Of a stretch of DNA of 64,000 nt, positions 1 to 9,930 are shown in pieces. A program made the translations under genes and the position numbers. Source of the DNA: Enterobacter cancerogenus (GTDB lineage: Bacteria > Pseudomonadota > Gammaproteobacteria > Enterobacterales > Enterobacteriaceae); the NCBI RefSeq assembly GCF_019047785.1, contig NZ_CP077290.1:3534001-3598000 (forward strand), given 5' to 3'. Below the pieces are notes generated by a model that was given only the letters and a program-made list of their open reading frames with translations, had not been told where the DNA came from and searched no databases. Position 1 is the first letter of the stretch; every line of letters starts with the position of its first letter.

Positions 1-611
<611 letters not shown>

Positions 612-624
612 TTAGTCGTTGCTT

Positions 625-695
625 TCGCCGGGTGGCGCTGCGCTTACCCGGCCTACAAAACCGTAGGCCCGTGCAAGCGAAGCGCCGCCGGGCAA
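625..695. repeat. REP-like palindromic element (pair)
   Basis: Two inverted arms, cgccgggtggcgctgcgctt / acccggcctac and gtaggcccgtgcaagcgaag / cgccgccggg, flank a short spacer between yggX and mltC. This is the usual enterobacterial REP/BIME layout in a 3' intergenic space. It can form a stable hairpin in the transcript. Related copies lie at 14738-14816 and 50070-50101. Confidence 0.75.
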
Positions 696-708
696 CAGCG
701 GCGCGATA

Positions 709-981
709 TTATTTTTCCGGTGGCGTATAGCCTTCGATGTGCACGTCTTTACCTTCGAACAGGTAGTTCACCATCTCCTGCTCCAGCAGTTTGCGGTGTT
801 CCGGGTTCATCATGCTGAGCTTTTTCTCGTTGATCAGCATGGTCTGCTTTTTCTGCCACTGGCCCCAGGCTTCTTTGGAGATCTCGTTGTAGATGCGCTT
901 ACCCAGGTCGCCCGGGTAGAGCTGGAAATCCTGGCCTTCAGCGTCGCGCTGCAGGAAAGTACAAAAAATAGTTCTGGCCAT
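709..981 (-). CDS. yggX: Fe(2+)-trafficking / oxidative protection protein YggX
   Basis: A 90-residue protein of the YggX family (E. coli 91 aa), recognised from [20 protein letters not shown] and the [16 protein letters not shown] stretch. The single N-terminal Cys in TIFCTF is the family's conserved cysteine. In E. coli and Salmonella YggX protects iron-sulphur enzymes and is induced by SoxRS. An in-frame ATG exists at 987, but the GAGGA motif abuts it, whereas it stands about 6 bases before the ATG at 981, so 981 is preferred. It follows mutY by 26 bases; MutY is itself a 4Fe-4S enzyme, and the mutY-yggX pairing is conserved. Confidence 0.95.
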   Translation of the reverse strand: MARTIFCTFLQRDAEGQDFQLYPGDLGKRIYNEISKEAWGQWQKKQTMLINEKKLSMMNPEHRKLLEQEMVNYLFEGKDVHIEGYTPPEK

Positions 982-1007
982 ACTCATTCCTCATTTTCTG
1001 GCCGGTG

Positions 1008-2060
1008 CTAAATCAGTGCACCGACACGTAATTGCTGTAACAGGCGCTCCACGGGAGCCGCCAGCCCGACTGATGGCGGTTGCGCTAAGTTATACCAGAG
1101 ACCGCTTCCTTCATCCATGCAGGAGGCGAAGGAGGACACGGGAAGCCACATGGGCACAATATCCAGGTGGAAATGGCTGAAGGTATGACGAAACGCGGTT
1201 TGCTGCGTGAGAGTATCGTCCGCAATGCCGCGCTGTTTCAGCCATTCGCGAAGCAAATCTTCATTTTCAAACTGTGGGAAGCAGTATAGACCACCCCACA
1301 GGCCGCTCGGTGGACGCTGCGCCAAAAACACCTCGTCGCCGTGCTGCATCAGCAGCATATAGCCGGTGCGCTCGGGCAGCGTCTGCTTCGGCTTTTTGCC
1401 GGGATACTGCGCCCAGGCGTGGTTTGCATAGGCCACGCACAGGTTGTTCACCGGGCAGAGTTCGCACTTCGGTTTTGAACGGGTGCAGACCATCGCGCCG
1501 AGATCCATCATCGCCTGGTTAAAACGATCAACGCCGTTTGCCGGCGTGACCGCTTCGCTAATGTCCCACAGACGCTTCTCGACCTCTTTTTTGCCCGGCC
1601 AGCCGTCCACCGCGTAGCAGCGTGCGAGCACCCGCTTCACGTTGCCGTCGAGGATCGGGAAGTGTTTGCCTAAGGAGAGGGAGAGAATCGCGCCCGCGGT
1701 GGAACGCCCGACGCCGGGCAGGTCCGCCACTTCATCGAACGTTTCCGGGAATGTGCCGTTATGGCGCGTCGCCACCTGCTGTGCTGCCTTGTGCAGGTTG
1801 CGCGCGCGGGCGTAATAGCCAAGCCCGGTCCACAGGTGCAGCACCTCGTCCAGAGGGGCATTCGCCAGATCGGTGACCGTGGGAAAGCGCGCCATAAAGC
1901 GTTCAAAGTAAGGAATGACCGTCGCGACCTGCGTTTGTTGCAGCATCACCTCGGAGAGCCATACTTTGTAGGGCGTTTTTTCAATTTGCCAGGGCAGGGT
2001 TTTACGCCCGTATTTGTCGTACCAGTCCAGCACCTGGGCTGAAAATTGAGAGGCTTGCAT
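1008..2060 (-). CDS. mutY: Adenine DNA glycosylase MutY
   Basis: 350 residues, the same length as E. coli MutY. It removes adenine mispaired with 8-oxoguanine or guanine. Visible landmarks are catalytic Glu37 in [12 protein letters not shown], the helix-hairpin-helix [12 protein letters not shown] with Asp138 in PILDGNVKR, the 4Fe-4S ligands Cys192, Cys199, Cys202 and Cys208, and a C-terminal Nudix-like domain ([19 protein letters not shown]) that recognises 8-oxoG. I start at ATG 2060 (MQASQF) as in E. coli; an ATG two codons upstream is also possible. It is divergent from trmB and cotranscribed with yggX. Confidence 0.98.
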   Translation of the reverse strand: MQASQFSAQVLDWYDKYGRKTLPWQIEKTPYKVWLSEVMLQQTQVATVIPYFERFMARFPTVTDLANAPLDEVLHLWTGLGYYARARNLHKAAQQVATRHNGTFPETFDEVADLPGVGRSTAGAILSLSLGKHFPILDGNVKRVLARCYAVDGWPGKKEVEKRLWDISEAVTPANGVDRFNQAMMDLGAMVCTRSKPKCELCPVNNLCVAYANHAWAQYPGKKPKQTLPERTGYMLLMQHGDEVFLAQRPPSGLWGGLYCFPQFENEDLLREWLKQRGIADDTLTQQTAFRHTFSHFHLDIVPMWLPVSSFASCMDEGSGLWYNLAQPPSVGLAAPVERLLQQLRVGALI

Positions 2061-2203
2061 GGTCATCGATTCGCATAATCAGGGACGCAGATTGCAGCAC
2101 AGCGTCAATCTGCTGTAAACCGGATCTTTCCCATGCTTGCATAGATGCCTTAACTTTGGATAATGCCCGTTTCCCGAACACTCTCACGAGCAGACTACTT
2201 TTT

Positions 2204-2923
2204 ATGAAAAACGACGTCATTTCACCGGAATTTGATGAAAACGGCCGCCCGCTGCGCCGTATTCGCAGCTTTGTCCGCCGTCAGGGCCGCCTGACAAAAG
2301 GGCAGCAACACGCGCTGGACAACTACTGGCCGGTGATGGGCGTTGAGTTCACTGAACAGCCTGTCGACTTCACCGCGCTGTTTGGCCGCGACGCGCCCGT
2401 CACGCTGGAGATTGGTTTTGGTATGGGCACCTCGCTGGTGACTATGGCGAAAGCGCGCCCCGAGCAGAACTTCCTCGGCATTGAAGTGCACTCGCCGGGC
2501 GTCGGCGCGTGTCTGGCAATGGCCCATGAAGAGAGCGTTGAGAACCTGCGCGTGATGTGCCACGACGCGGTAGAAGTGCTGCACAAAATGATTCCTGACA
2601 ATTCTTTGAACATGGTTCAGCTCTTTTTCCCTGACCCGTGGCACAAAGCACGTCATAATAAACGCCGTATCGTTCAGGCACCGTTTGCAGAGCTGCTGAA
2701 AAGTAAGTTAAAGCTGGGCGGCGTTTTCCACATGGCGACCGACTGGGAACCTTATGCGGAACATATGCTGGAAGTGATGTCGTCGCTGGATGGGTATAAA
2801 AACCAGTCTGAAAGCAACGACTATGTACCGCGCCCGGATTCACGTCCGGTGACAAAATTTGAACAGCGTGGCCATCGTCTTGGTCACGGCGTATGGGACT
2901 TAATGTTCGAGAGGGTGAAATAA
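2204..2923 (+). CDS. trmB: tRNA (guanine-N7)-methyltransferase
   Basis: 239 residues. It transfers a methyl group from S-adenosylmethionine to N7 of G46 in the variable loop of tRNA. The SAM site LEIGFGMG is near residue 70, and the family signature [15 protein letters not shown] is near 145. The frame extends 16 codons upstream, but ATG 2204 ([10 protein letters not shown]) is the conserved start. The stop TAA overlaps the yggL ATG by one base, so the two are translationally coupled, as in E. coli. Confidence 0.98.
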   Translation: MKNDVISPEFDENGRPLRRIRSFVRRQGRLTKGQQHALDNYWPVMGVEFTEQPVDFTALFGRDAPVTLEIGFGMGTSLVTMAKARPEQNFLGIEVHSPGVGACLAMAHEESVENLRVMCHDAVEVLHKMIPDNSLNMVQLFFPDPWHKARHNKRRIVQAPFAELLKSKLKLGGVFHMATDWEPYAEHMLEVMSSLDGYKNQSESNDYVPRPDSRPVTKFEQRGHRLGHGVWDLMFERVK

Positions 2924-3249
2924 TGGCAAAGAATCGTAGCCGTCGTCTGCGTAAAAAGATGCACATCGAAGAATTCCAGGAAGTGGGTTTCTCCGTTGCC
3001 TGGCGTTTCCCGGAAGGTACCAGCGTTGAGCAGATCGATCAGGACGTAGATGCGTTCATCAACGAGGTGATCGAACCCAACAAGCTGGCCTTTGACGGCA
3101 GCGGCTATCTGGCGTGGGAAGGTCTGATCTGCACCCAGGAAGTGGGTAAATGCACCGAAGAGCATCAGGCGCTGGTCCGCAAATGGCTTGAAGACCACAA
3201 AATGGAAGATGTCCGCGTCAGCGAACTTTTTGACGTTTGGTGGGACTAA
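2923..3249 (+). CDS. yggL: YggL family (DUF469) protein, 50S-associated
   Basis: 108 residues, recognised from [20 protein letters not shown] and the C-terminal SELFDVWWD. YggL binds the large ribosomal subunit in E. coli; its precise role is not settled. The very basic N-terminus (NRSRRLRKKMH) fits RNA contact. The frame opens at 2893, but the start used here overlaps the trmB stop and matches the family length. No catalytic motif is evident. Confidence 0.95.
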   Translation: MAKNRSRRLRKKMHIEEFQEVGFSVAWRFPEGTSVEQIDQDVDAFINEVIEPNKLAFDGSGYLAWEGLICTQEVGKCTEEHQALVRKWLEDHKMEDVRVSELFDVWWD

Positions 3250-3306
3250 TAAAGCAGGTACGGGGCCAGCATTAGCTGGCCCATTTTGTCTGAGGGAGTG
3301 TTTAAG

Positions 3307-4023
3307 ATGCGCAAAACGTTGCTGGCTGTTGCTCTATTGGCAATCGGAACCACCGCCCATGCGGAGTATAAATGTAGCGTCACCCCGCGTGACGACGTGG
3401 TATTAAGCCCGCAAACCGTGCAGGTCAAAGGCGAGAACGGCGATCTGGTGATTACGCCGGATGGCAACGTCACCTTTAACGGCAAACCGCAAAATCTGAC
3501 GGCCGCTCAGCGCGAACAGGCAAAAGATTATCAGGCTGATTTGCGCACCGCACTGCCGTGGGTGAACGACGGTGCCCTGACGCGCGTTGAGAAAAGCCGC
3601 GTGGCGCTGGACAAGATCATCACTAAAGAGGTGGGTGAGAGCAGCAACATGCGCACCCGCCTGACCAGGCTGGACAAGCAGCTGAAAGAGCAGATGAATC
3701 GCATTATCGAGACTCGCACCGACGGCCTGACGTTCCACTACAAGGCCATTGATCAGGTGCGCGCCGACGGCCAAAACCTGGTGAACCAGGCGATGGGCGG
3801 TATTTTGCAGGACAGCATCAACGAGATGGGCGCAAAAGCCGTGCTGAAAGGCGGCGGTAACCCGCTGCAGGGCGTGCTGGGTAGCCTGGGCGGATTACAG
3901 ACGTCGATTCAGAACGAATGGAAAAACCAGGAAGCCGATTTCCAGCAGTTCGGCAAAGACGTGTGTAAACGCGTGGTGTCGCTGGAAGATAGCAGAAAGG
4001 CGCTGGTGGGGACGTTGAAGTAA
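3307..4023 (+). CDS. yggN: YggN, secreted DUF2884 protein of unknown function
   Basis: 238 residues with a signal peptide (MRKTLLAVALLAIGTTAHA, cut before EYKCS), so periplasmic or envelope-associated. The mature part matches E. coli YggN throughout (EYKCSVTPRDDVVLSPQTVQ; GLTFHYKAIDQVR; QFGKDVCKRVV). Two cysteines, near the start and end of the mature chain, could form a disulphide. The frame opens at 3286, but ATG 3307 begins the signal peptide and has GGGAG upstream. Function is unknown in the family. Confidence 0.93.
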   Translation: MRKTLLAVALLAIGTTAHAEYKCSVTPRDDVVLSPQTVQVKGENGDLVITPDGNVTFNGKPQNLTAAQREQAKDYQADLRTALPWVNDGALTRVEKSRVALDKIITKEVGESSNMRTRLTRLDKQLKEQMNRIIETRTDGLTFHYKAIDQVRADGQNLVNQAMGGILQDSINEMGAKAVLKGGGNPLQGVLGSLGGLQTSIQNEWKNQEADFQQFGKDVCKRVVSLEDSRKALVGTLK

Positions 4024-4039
4024 GTTTTGCGTGCCGGGC

Positions 4040-4138
4040 CCCTCACCCCGGCCCTCTCCCCAGGGGAGAGGGAGTAAACGTACTCTCACCCCTGGGGCAA
4101 AGTTCCCTCTCCCTGTGGGAGAGGGTTAGGGTGAGGGC
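4040..4138. repeat. CCCTCACC...GGTGAGGG palindromic intergenic repeat, copy 1
   Basis: Inverted arms cccctcaccccggccctctc and ggagagggttagggtgaggg enclose two smaller palindromes (ctccccaggggag and cccctgggg). The same composite element occurs at 50126-50201. It lies in the 3' intergenic space of yggN and reaches into the last codons of the DUF559 gene. This is a structural repeat, possibly a terminator or mRNA stabiliser; it carries no coding capacity. Confidence 0.8.
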
Positions 4139-4470
4139 ATCAGGCATTGCAATCGTTGCACAATAGCCATCAGTACCTCCTCTTCATTTACCCTGAACTC
4201 ATTGTTCCAGCACCGTATCACTTCCCAGCCGTTAGCCTTTAAAAAAGCCGTTCTGCGTAAGTCATATGCTTCTTCATCCTGATGTTGCCCCCCATCAAGC
4301 TCAATAATCAGCTTGGCTTTAAAACAGGCAAAATCAACGATGTATGTGCCAATCGGCATCTGGCGGCGAAACTTATAGCCAAAGAATCGGCGTCCTCTGA
4401 GTAAATACCAGAGGCGTAATTCTTCGGGCGTCATTTCCTTGCGGAGTTGTTTTGATTTTTCCATCCCCAT
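4126..4470 (-). CDS. DUF559 (Vsr-like fold) endonuclease-domain protein
   Basis: 114 residues of the DUF559 family, which shares the PD-(D/E)XK/Vsr-like nuclease fold. Visible: the N-terminal TPEELRLWYLLRGRR, then FRRQMPIGTYIVDFACFKAKLIIELDGGQH, in which the Asp of VDF and the Glu-Leu-Asp-Gly-Gly-Gln-His are the family's predicted active-site residues, and the C-terminal GWEVIRCWNNEF. DNA cleavage is plausible but not shown for most members. In E. coli the ansB and yggM genes occupy this place. The stop codon and the last three residues (PSP) are encoded by the neighbouring palindromic repeat. A second ATG two codons in (4464) could be the true start. Confidence 0.85.
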   Translation of the reverse strand: MGMEKSKQLRKEMTPEELRLWYLLRGRRFFGYKFRRQMPIGTYIVDFACFKAKLIIELDGGQHQDEEAYDLRRTAFLKANGWEVIRCWNNEFRVNEEEVLMAIVQRLQCLMPSP

Positions 4471-4527
4471 ACTCTGCCAGCCTATCCCTCAGCTGGCAGA
4501 ACGGGATACAAAATCCTGACGCTGTCT

Positions 4528-5670
4528 TCAGGAATCGTCGGCGAGGAACAGCTCAAGAAGGGAGTTTAAGAACAGTTTGCCATGCTCGGTGATCTGCCAG
4601 TATTCATCACATTCGGTGAGATACCCCTGCGCCAGCGCCTCGTCGATCTGCGGGCGGATCACCGACTCTGCCAGCCCGGTATAGCGCGAGAACTCCGCAC
4701 GCGGCGCGGCTTCCAGCAGGCGGAAGCGGTTCATAAAGAATTCAAACGGCTTATCCGCCGCCTCGACGTCGTGCTGACGCTCCAGATAGCGGCCTTCCAT
4801 GTACCCGCGCGGATGGCGCGTTTTAGCGGTACGCAGGATGCGCCCGTCCGGGAAGGTCACTTTGCCGTGCGCGCCGCAGCCTATCCCCAGATAATCGCCA
4901 AAGCGCCAGTAGTTCAGGTTGTGCTGGCACTGGTAGCCCGGCTTCGCATAGGCGGAGGTTTCGTACTGCTGATAGCCAGCAGCGGTCAACAGCTGATGTC
5001 CTTGCTCGAAGATATCCCACAGCGCGTCGTCATCCGGCAGTACCGGCGGGCGAGAGCCAAACAGCGTGTTTGGCTCAATGGTCAGCTGATACCAGGAGAG
5101 ATGCGGCGGATTAAGTTCAATCGCCTGACGCAGGTCGTCCAGCGCTTCGTCGAGCGACTGGTCCGGCAGGCCGTGCATCAAATCGAGGTTAAAGCTGCGA
5201 AGGCCAAGCCCCGTTGCCAGATGCGCTGCGCGCTTTGCCTCGTCCGGGCCGTGAATGCGCCCCAGGCGCGTTAATTTTTGCTCGCTAAAGCTCTGTACGC
5301 CGATGGAGATACGGTTCACCCCCGCATGCTGATAGTCGACAAAACGGTCTGCCTCAACGGTGCCGGGGTTGGCTTCCATCGTAATTTCAGCATCCGCTGC
5401 CAGGTTCAGGCGCGCACGCACGCCGTCCAGCAGCGTCTGCATCGCCGGGCCTGAAAGCAGGCTCGGCGTACCGCCACCAATAAAAATGGTCTTAACTTCA
5501 CGTCCCTGTGCGTAAGGTACATCGGCGTCCAGGTCGGCCAGCAGATGCGCAACGTAATCATCGTGCGGCACTTCGCCTTTCAGCGCGTGCGAGTTGAAAT
5601 CGCAGTACGGGCATTTCTGCACGCACCACGGGATGTGAATATACAGACTCAGAGGTGGCAGGTTAGCCAT
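4528..5670 (-). CDS. hemW: Radical SAM haem chaperone HemW
   Basis: 380 residues (E. coli YggW/HemW about 378). It is a radical-SAM protein that binds and delivers haem and resembles coproporphyrinogen III dehydrogenase HemN without being one. The cluster motif is Cys16-X3-Cys20-X2-Cys23 (WCVQKCPYC). Only three cluster cysteines are followed by Asp, which distinguishes it from HemN. GGGTPS follows near residue 65 and the HemN-type C-terminal domain ends the chain. The start overlaps the rdgB stop by 8 bases, so the two are coupled. Confidence 0.96.
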   Translation of the reverse strand: MANLPPLSLYIHIPWCVQKCPYCDFNSHALKGEVPHDDYVAHLLADLDADVPYAQGREVKTIFIGGGTPSLLSGPAMQTLLDGVRARLNLAADAEITMEANPGTVEADRFVDYQHAGVNRISIGVQSFSEQKLTRLGRIHGPDEAKRAAHLATGLGLRSFNLDLMHGLPDQSLDEALDDLRQAIELNPPHLSWYQLTIEPNTLFGSRPPVLPDDDALWDIFEQGHQLLTAAGYQQYETSAYAKPGYQCQHNLNYWRFGDYLGIGCGAHGKVTFPDGRILRTAKTRHPRGYMEGRYLERQHDVEAADKPFEFFMNRFRLLEAAPRAEFSRYTGLAESVIRPQIDEALAQGYLTECDEYWQITEHGKLFLNSLLELFLADDS

Positions 5671-6256
5671 TACGTAATGCTTCCAGTAACAGTTTCAGCG
5701 CGCGTCCACGGTGGGAAATCGCGCTTTTCTCTTCGCGGGTCAGTTCCGCAGCGGTTTTGCCCTCAGACGGGACAAAGAAAATTGGGTCGTAGCCAAAGCC
5801 GCCGCTGCCAGCCGCCTCGCGGGCGATCACGCCCGGCCAGCTGCCGTGGCAGACAACAGGCGTGGGGTCTTCGGCATGGCGCAGGTAAACCAGCACGCAG
5901 TGGAACTGCGCGGTGCGCTGGTCGTCAGGCACATCCTTCAGGGCGACAAGCAGCTTTTCCAGATTTTGCTGGTCGGTGGCATCTTCACCAGAGTAGCGCG
6001 CGGAGTAAATTCCCGGCGCGCCGCCAAGATAATCCACGGCCAGGCCGGAGTCGTCGGCAATGGCAGGCAGCCCGGTAAACTGAGCGGCATGGCGCGCTTT
6101 CAGGATCGCGTTTTCGATAAACGTCAGGCCCGTCTCCTCGGCGGAATCCACGCCAAGCTCGGTCTGGGCGACCACGTCCAGCCCAAAATCATTTAAAAGC
6201 GAGGCCAGCTCGCGCACTTTACCGGCATTACCGGTAGCGAGAACAACTTTCTGCAT
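5663..6256 (-). CDS. rdgB: dITP/XTP pyrophosphatase
   Basis: 197 residues of the Ham1/RdgB family, which hydrolyses deaminated purine triphosphates (dITP, ITP, XTP) to monophosphates and so keeps them out of DNA. Visible: the N-terminal [11 protein letters not shown] substrate loop, the ADDSGLAVD catalytic Asp motif near residue 68, and [17 protein letters not shown] near 150 with the base-binding loop. It lies in a tight minus-strand run yggT-yggU-rdgB-hemW, 3 bases after yggU. Confidence 0.97.
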   Translation of the reverse strand: MQKVVLATGNAGKVRELASLLNDFGLDVVAQTELGVDSAEETGLTFIENAILKARHAAQFTGLPAIADDSGLAVDYLGGAPGIYSARYSGEDATDQQNLEKLLVALKDVPDDQRTAQFHCVLVYLRHAEDPTPVVCHGSWPGVIAREAAGSGGFGYDPIFFVPSEGKTAAELTREEKSAISHRGRALKLLLEALRNG

Positions 6257-6259
6257 GGT

Positions 6260-6556
6260 TTAGTCCTGTTCTGTCAGCGCCGCGACTTCAGTCGGGATCG
6301 ATTGCGGATTGAGGATTTTTACCTGTTTATGTCGCCCCAGTTCACCTTTTTCAATGATGACCTGGCTTTTGGCGACGCGAAACTGTTTAGCCAGATATTT
6401 GGTCAGATGCGCATTGGCCTGACCATCCACCGGCGGGGCGGTGATGGCGACTTTTAGCTCGTCGCCATGCAGCCCAACAATGCTGTCGCGGCTGGCTTTC
6501 GGCTGAATATACAGCCGTAAAACCAGCCCGTCAGCGCAGGTGCTTACGGCACTCAT
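6260..6556 (-). CDS. yggU: YggU, DUF167 family protein
   Basis: 98 residues (E. coli 96) of the small DUF167/UPF0235 family, recognised by [20 protein letters not shown] and [12 protein letters not shown]. The fold is known in the family but the function is not. The frame starts at 6568, but ATG 6556 gives the conserved N-terminus MSAV and an ATGA overlap with the yggT stop. That overlap ties its translation to the membrane protein upstream. Confidence 0.94.
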   Translation of the reverse strand: MSAVSTCADGLVLRLYIQPKASRDSIVGLHGDELKVAITAPPVDGQANAHLTKYLAKQFRVAKSQVIIEKGELGRHKQVKILNPQSIPTEVAALTEQD

Positions 6557-7119
6557 AGCGCCATCCACAGCCCCGGCAGCAGCATGTTGCCCGTCGCCTG
6601 TAACAGCTCGGCGATCCCCATGTTAGCCACGTACAGCAGCAGGACAAGGATCATCGGCGAAAAGTCGATACCGCCCATCGACGGCAGCAGATTGCGAATC
6701 GGGCGCAGCAGCGGTTCAGCCAGCTGGATAAGCGCGTACTCCACCGGGCTACGGCCCTGGCTCACCCAGCTCATGATTGCCATCACCAGCAAGACCCAGA
6801 AGATCAGCAGGCCGACGGTTTTGATGAGGATCAGAACGGCAGCGATCCAGATAATTGGCTGGAAGGTAATAACCATAAACAGCACGATCGCTTTGATAAC
6901 GCTCAGGATAAACGCCATCAGCAGCGAGGCGCTGTCGATAGGCCCCATCGCCGGAATAATGCGGCGCAGCGGCCCCACGACGGGCTGGGTTACCTTCACG
7001 ACAAACTGTGAGAACGGATTATAAAAATCACAGCGGGCCCACTGCATCCAGACGCGCAGTAACAGCGCCATCGTATACAGCTCAAGCACTGTTGAGAGCA
7101 GGAAAGTCAACGTCTTCAT
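6553..7119 (-). CDS. yggT: YggT family inner-membrane protein
   Basis: 188 residues, a duplicated YGGT unit. Each half has a hydrophobic segment, a [12 protein letters not shown] or [17 protein letters not shown] loop, an R-(R/N)-x-(I/L)-P motif with G-x-I-D, and a further hydrophobic segment. At least four membrane spans are evident (near residues 3-22, 65-90, 95-118 and 155-180). The family affects osmotolerance and membrane biogenesis in some bacteria, but its molecular role is not established. It lies 21 bases after yggS, a widely conserved pairing. Confidence 0.95.
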   Translation of the reverse strand: MKTLTFLLSTVLELYTMALLLRVWMQWARCDFYNPFSQFVVKVTQPVVGPLRRIIPAMGPIDSASLLMAFILSVIKAIVLFMVITFQPIIWIAAVLILIKTVGLLIFWVLLVMAIMSWVSQGRSPVEYALIQLAEPLLRPIRNLLPSMGGIDFSPMILVLLLYVANMGIAELLQATGNMLLPGLWMAL

Positions 7120-7140
7120 GGCGTTCCTTAGGTTTCCTTA

Positions 7141-7842
7141 TTATTGGGTGTAATCGCGCGCACCGAAAATTGCTGTGCCGATGCGCACCATCGTACTGCC
7201 TGCCGCAATCGCGGCTTCCATATCATCCGACATGCCCAGAGAAAGCGTGTCTACCGTTGTGTGGCGCGCTTTAAGCGCCTCAAATGCTACAGCCATTTGC
7301 CGTGCTACGGCAAACTGCCTTTCATAACTTGACTCAGGTGCCGGGATTGCCATCAGCCCGCGCAGGGTCAGGTGCGGCAGCGCTGCCACCTCTGCCGCCA
7401 GGGCGTCGAGCTCGCTCAGCGCAATGCCGGATTTGCTGTTCTCGTCGCTAATGTTGATTTGAATCAGCACGTTAAGCGGAGCCATGTCTGCCGGGCGCTG
7501 GTCGTTCAGGCGCGAGGCAATCTTCAGACGATCGATCGTGTGGCACCAGTCGAAATGCTCCGCGACCAGACGGCTTTTGTTCGACTGCAGCGGGCCAATA
7601 AAGTGCCATTGCAAATCGTCCTGCCCCTGGTCACGGAAATGGCAAATTTTGTCCACGCCTTCCTGCACGTAGTTTTCACCAAACGCCCGCTGCCCGGCGG
7701 CAATCGCTTCTGCGAGGGCGCTCGCAGGCTTAGTTTTACTGACTGCAAGCAACGTAATTTCTTCTGAAGCACGGTTGCAACGCGTTGCAGCGGCTGAGAT
7801 TTTGTCCCGGACCTGTGCCAGGTTATGCGCAATGTCGTTCAT
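7141..7842 (-). CDS. yggS: PLP homeostasis protein YggS
   Basis: 233 residues (E. coli 234) of the PLPBP/YggS family, a single-domain alanine-racemase-like barrel that binds pyridoxal phosphate and influences vitamin B6 and amino-acid balance without a known catalytic reaction. The PLP lysine is Lys36 in LLAVSKTKP. FGENYVQE and the C-terminal phosphate-binding LSLGMSDDMEAAI and STMVRIGTAIFG are clear. It is divergent from yggR with 17 bases between start codons. Confidence 0.97.
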   Translation of the reverse strand: MNDIAHNLAQVRDKISAAATRCNRASEEITLLAVSKTKPASALAEAIAAGQRAFGENYVQEGVDKICHFRDQGQDDLQWHFIGPLQSNKSRLVAEHFDWCHTIDRLKIASRLNDQRPADMAPLNVLIQINISDENSKSGIALSELDALAAEVAALPHLTLRGLMAIPAPESSYERQFAVARQMAVAFEALKARHTTVDTLSLGMSDDMEAAIAAGSTMVRIGTAIFGARDYTQ

Positions 7843-7859
7843 TTTCCGAGGAGTAGTCT

Positions 7860-8840
7860 ATGGATGTGGAAGAAATCGTGGCCCTTAGTGTAAAGCATAA
7901 CGTCTCCGATCTACACCTGTGCAGTGATGCCCCCCCGCGCTGGCGGCGATTAGGCCGCCTTGAGCCCGCCCCGTTTCCGCCTCCGGACGTGAACGTGCTG
8001 CTCAGGGAGTGGCTTAATGATGAACAGCAGGGGACGTGGTGGGCAAACGGGCAGGTGGATTTTGCCGTCACCACCGGCGAAAACCAGCGCCTGCGCGGCA
8101 GCGCGTTTATGCATATGCAGGGTGCCTCTGTCGCGCTGCGACTGCTGCCGCGTGCCTGCCCGCAACTTTCTGCGCTGGGCGTGCCGCGGGCGATCCCGGA
8201 GCTGTTACTGAATGACAGCGGGCTGCTGCTGGTGACCGGGGCAACCGGCAGCGGAAAATCCACTACTCTGGCGGCGATGGTCGATTTTCTCAACCACCAC
8301 ACCGACGGGCATATTCTGACGCTCGAAGATCCGGTGGAATTTATCTATCAGAGTGAACGCTGCCTGATCCAGCAGCGCGAGATAGGCCAGCACAGCCCGA
8401 CGTTTGCCGAGGCGCTGCGGGGCGCGTTGCGTGAAGATCCGGATGTGATTTTGTTGGGGGAATTGCGCGACAGCGAAACGATCCGCCTGGCGCTGACGGC
8501 GGCAGAAACCGGGCATCTGGTGCTGGCAACGCTGCATACGCGCGGGGCATCGCAGGCCATTGAACGGCTGGTGGATACCTTTCCGGCGCAGGAGAAAGAC
8601 CCGGTGCGCACCCAGCTGGCGGGCAGCCTGCGGGCGGTTCTGGCGCAAAAATTGCGCCCGGATTTGCAGGGCGGGCGCGTCGCGCTTTATGAGCTGCTGG
8701 TGAATACCCCGGCGGCGGCGAACCTGATCCGTGAAGGCAAAACCTGGCAGCTTCCCGGGATCGTTCAAACGGGTCAGCAGGCGGGCATGCAGAACTTTGA
8801 ACAGAGCCTGGCTGAGCGCCGGGCGCAGGGCAGGCTATAG
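7860..8840 (+). CDS. yggR: PilT-type secretion/retraction ATPase homologue YggR
   Basis: 326 residues, the same length as E. coli YggR. It belongs to the GspE/PilT ATPase superfamily. Walker A is GATGSGKS at residues 127-134 (Lys133), Walker B is DVILLGELRD near 200, and the His box is TGHLVLATLHTR. In type IV pilus systems PilT powers retraction. No other pilus gene is next to it here, so the partner is unknown. It is the only plus-strand gene in this stretch. Confidence 0.93.
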   Translation: MDVEEIVALSVKHNVSDLHLCSDAPPRWRRLGRLEPAPFPPPDVNVLLREWLNDEQQGTWWANGQVDFAVTTGENQRLRGSAFMHMQGASVALRLLPRACPQLSALGVPRAIPELLLNDSGLLLVTGATGSGKSTTLAAMVDFLNHHTDGHILTLEDPVEFIYQSERCLIQQREIGQHSPTFAEALRGALREDPDVILLGELRDSETIRLALTAAETGHLVLATLHTRGASQAIERLVDTFPAQEKDPVRTQLAGSLRAVLAQKLRPDLQGGRVALYELLVNTPAAANLIREGKTWQLPGIVQTGQQAGMQNFEQSLAERRAQGRL

Positions 8841-8871
8841 GAACCTGCCGGGCTACCGCGTGAAAAGAGGC

Positions 8872-9288
8872 TCAGTAACCCTGCTCGAAATAGCTCTCGA
8901 GGATAATGACGGCGGAGGCCGAGTCGACGCTGCCTTTGTTCAGCGCCCGGAAGCCACCGTGTTCAAACAGCCCGGCGCGCGCTTCGACGGTGCTCAGACG
9001 CTCGTCATGCAGCTTCACGGATACACCAAAGCGGCCATGAATTTTATTGGCAAATTTACGCGCTCTGGCCGTAAGCGGTTGCTCGGTGCCGTCCATGTTC
9101 AGCGGCAGCCCGACAATCACGTCGTCCGGCTGCCACTCTTTGAGCAGACGTTCGATAAGGTTCCAGTCGGGCGTGCCGTCGTTGGCCTTGAGCGCCGTCA
9201 GCGGGCGTGCCGTGCCGGTAATGCGCTGGCCCACGGCAACGCCGATGCTTTTGGTGCCAAAGTCGAAGGCAATAAGCGTTCCGCTCAT
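8872..9288 (-). CDS. ruvX: YqgF/RuvX, RNase H-like Holliday-junction resolvase-type protein
   Basis: 138 residues (E. coli 138). RNase H-like fold with [11 protein letters not shown] at the N-terminus (catalytic Asp), a central [14 protein letters not shown] and a C-terminal [15 protein letters not shown] (catalytic Asp). In E. coli the protein is essential and acts in 5' processing of pre-16S rRNA; a resolvase role is inferred from the fold. The ATG shares one base with the yqgE stop, so the two are cotranslated. Confidence 0.96.
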   Translation of the reverse strand: MSGTLIAFDFGTKSIGVAVGQRITGTARPLTALKANDGTPDWNLIERLLKEWQPDDVIVGLPLNMDGTEQPLTARARKFANKIHGRFGVSVKLHDERLSTVEARAGLFEHGGFRALNKGSVDSASAVIILESYFEQGY

Positions 9289-9848
9289 CAGGCGTGCCCC
9301 GCTACGCCCGGCATGGTCAGAATATCAATGCCGATAAGTTTTGCGGCCTCGCGCCAGCGATCGGCAATCGGGGTTTTAAACAGGATGTTCATATCCGCGG
9401 GCGCGGTCAGCCAGGCGTTATCCAGAATTTCCTGCTCAAGCTGGCCTTTCTCCCATGAGGCGTAGCCCAGGGCAACCAGCACTTCGGAAGGCTGATTTGC
9501 CGTACCGAGTGTTTCAAGGACATCGCGCGAGGTGGTGATAACGGTGTTATCCGAAATGCGAATACTGGAGGAAAAGACCGGCGGGGTATGCAGAATAAAA
9601 CCGCGATCTTCTGCAAGCGGCCCACCCAGCATGACGGCTTTATCAAGACGGATCTCTGGCAGACGCTCTTCCGTGGTGATTTTCAGCTTGTCCAGAATCC
9701 CTTCTACCTGGAGGTTTTCCAGCGGCTTGTTGATGATAATTCCCATCGCACCGTCTTCATTGTATTCACAAATGTACACCACGGCGCGGCGGAAAATTGG
9801 GTCCTGGAGTGCAGGCATGGCAATAAGAAAGTGATGCTGTAAATTCAT
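9288..9848 (-). CDS. yqgE: YqgE, UPF0301/AlgH family protein
   Basis: 186 residues (E. coli 187) of the UPF0301 family, whose Pseudomonas member AlgH was linked to alginate regulation. Recognised by [17 protein letters not shown], the [12 protein letters not shown] strand, [13 protein letters not shown] and [14 protein letters not shown]. There is no known enzymatic activity. It sits between gshB and ruvX, as in other Enterobacterales. Confidence 0.96.
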   Translation of the reverse strand: MNLQHHFLIAMPALQDPIFRRAVVYICEYNEDGAMGIIINKPLENLQVEGILDKLKITTEERLPEIRLDKAVMLGGPLAEDRGFILHTPPVFSSSIRISDNTVITTSRDVLETLGTANQPSEVLVALGYASWEKGQLEQEILDNAWLTAPADMNILFKTPIADRWREAAKLIGIDILTMPGVAGHA

Positions 9849-9930
9849 TGTCAGAGGGTCTGTTTCCTGGTTTAAAAAGCGACAGCGTCCAGTATGCGGA
9901 GAAACGACAACGCTGTCACTCTTTGGTGGG

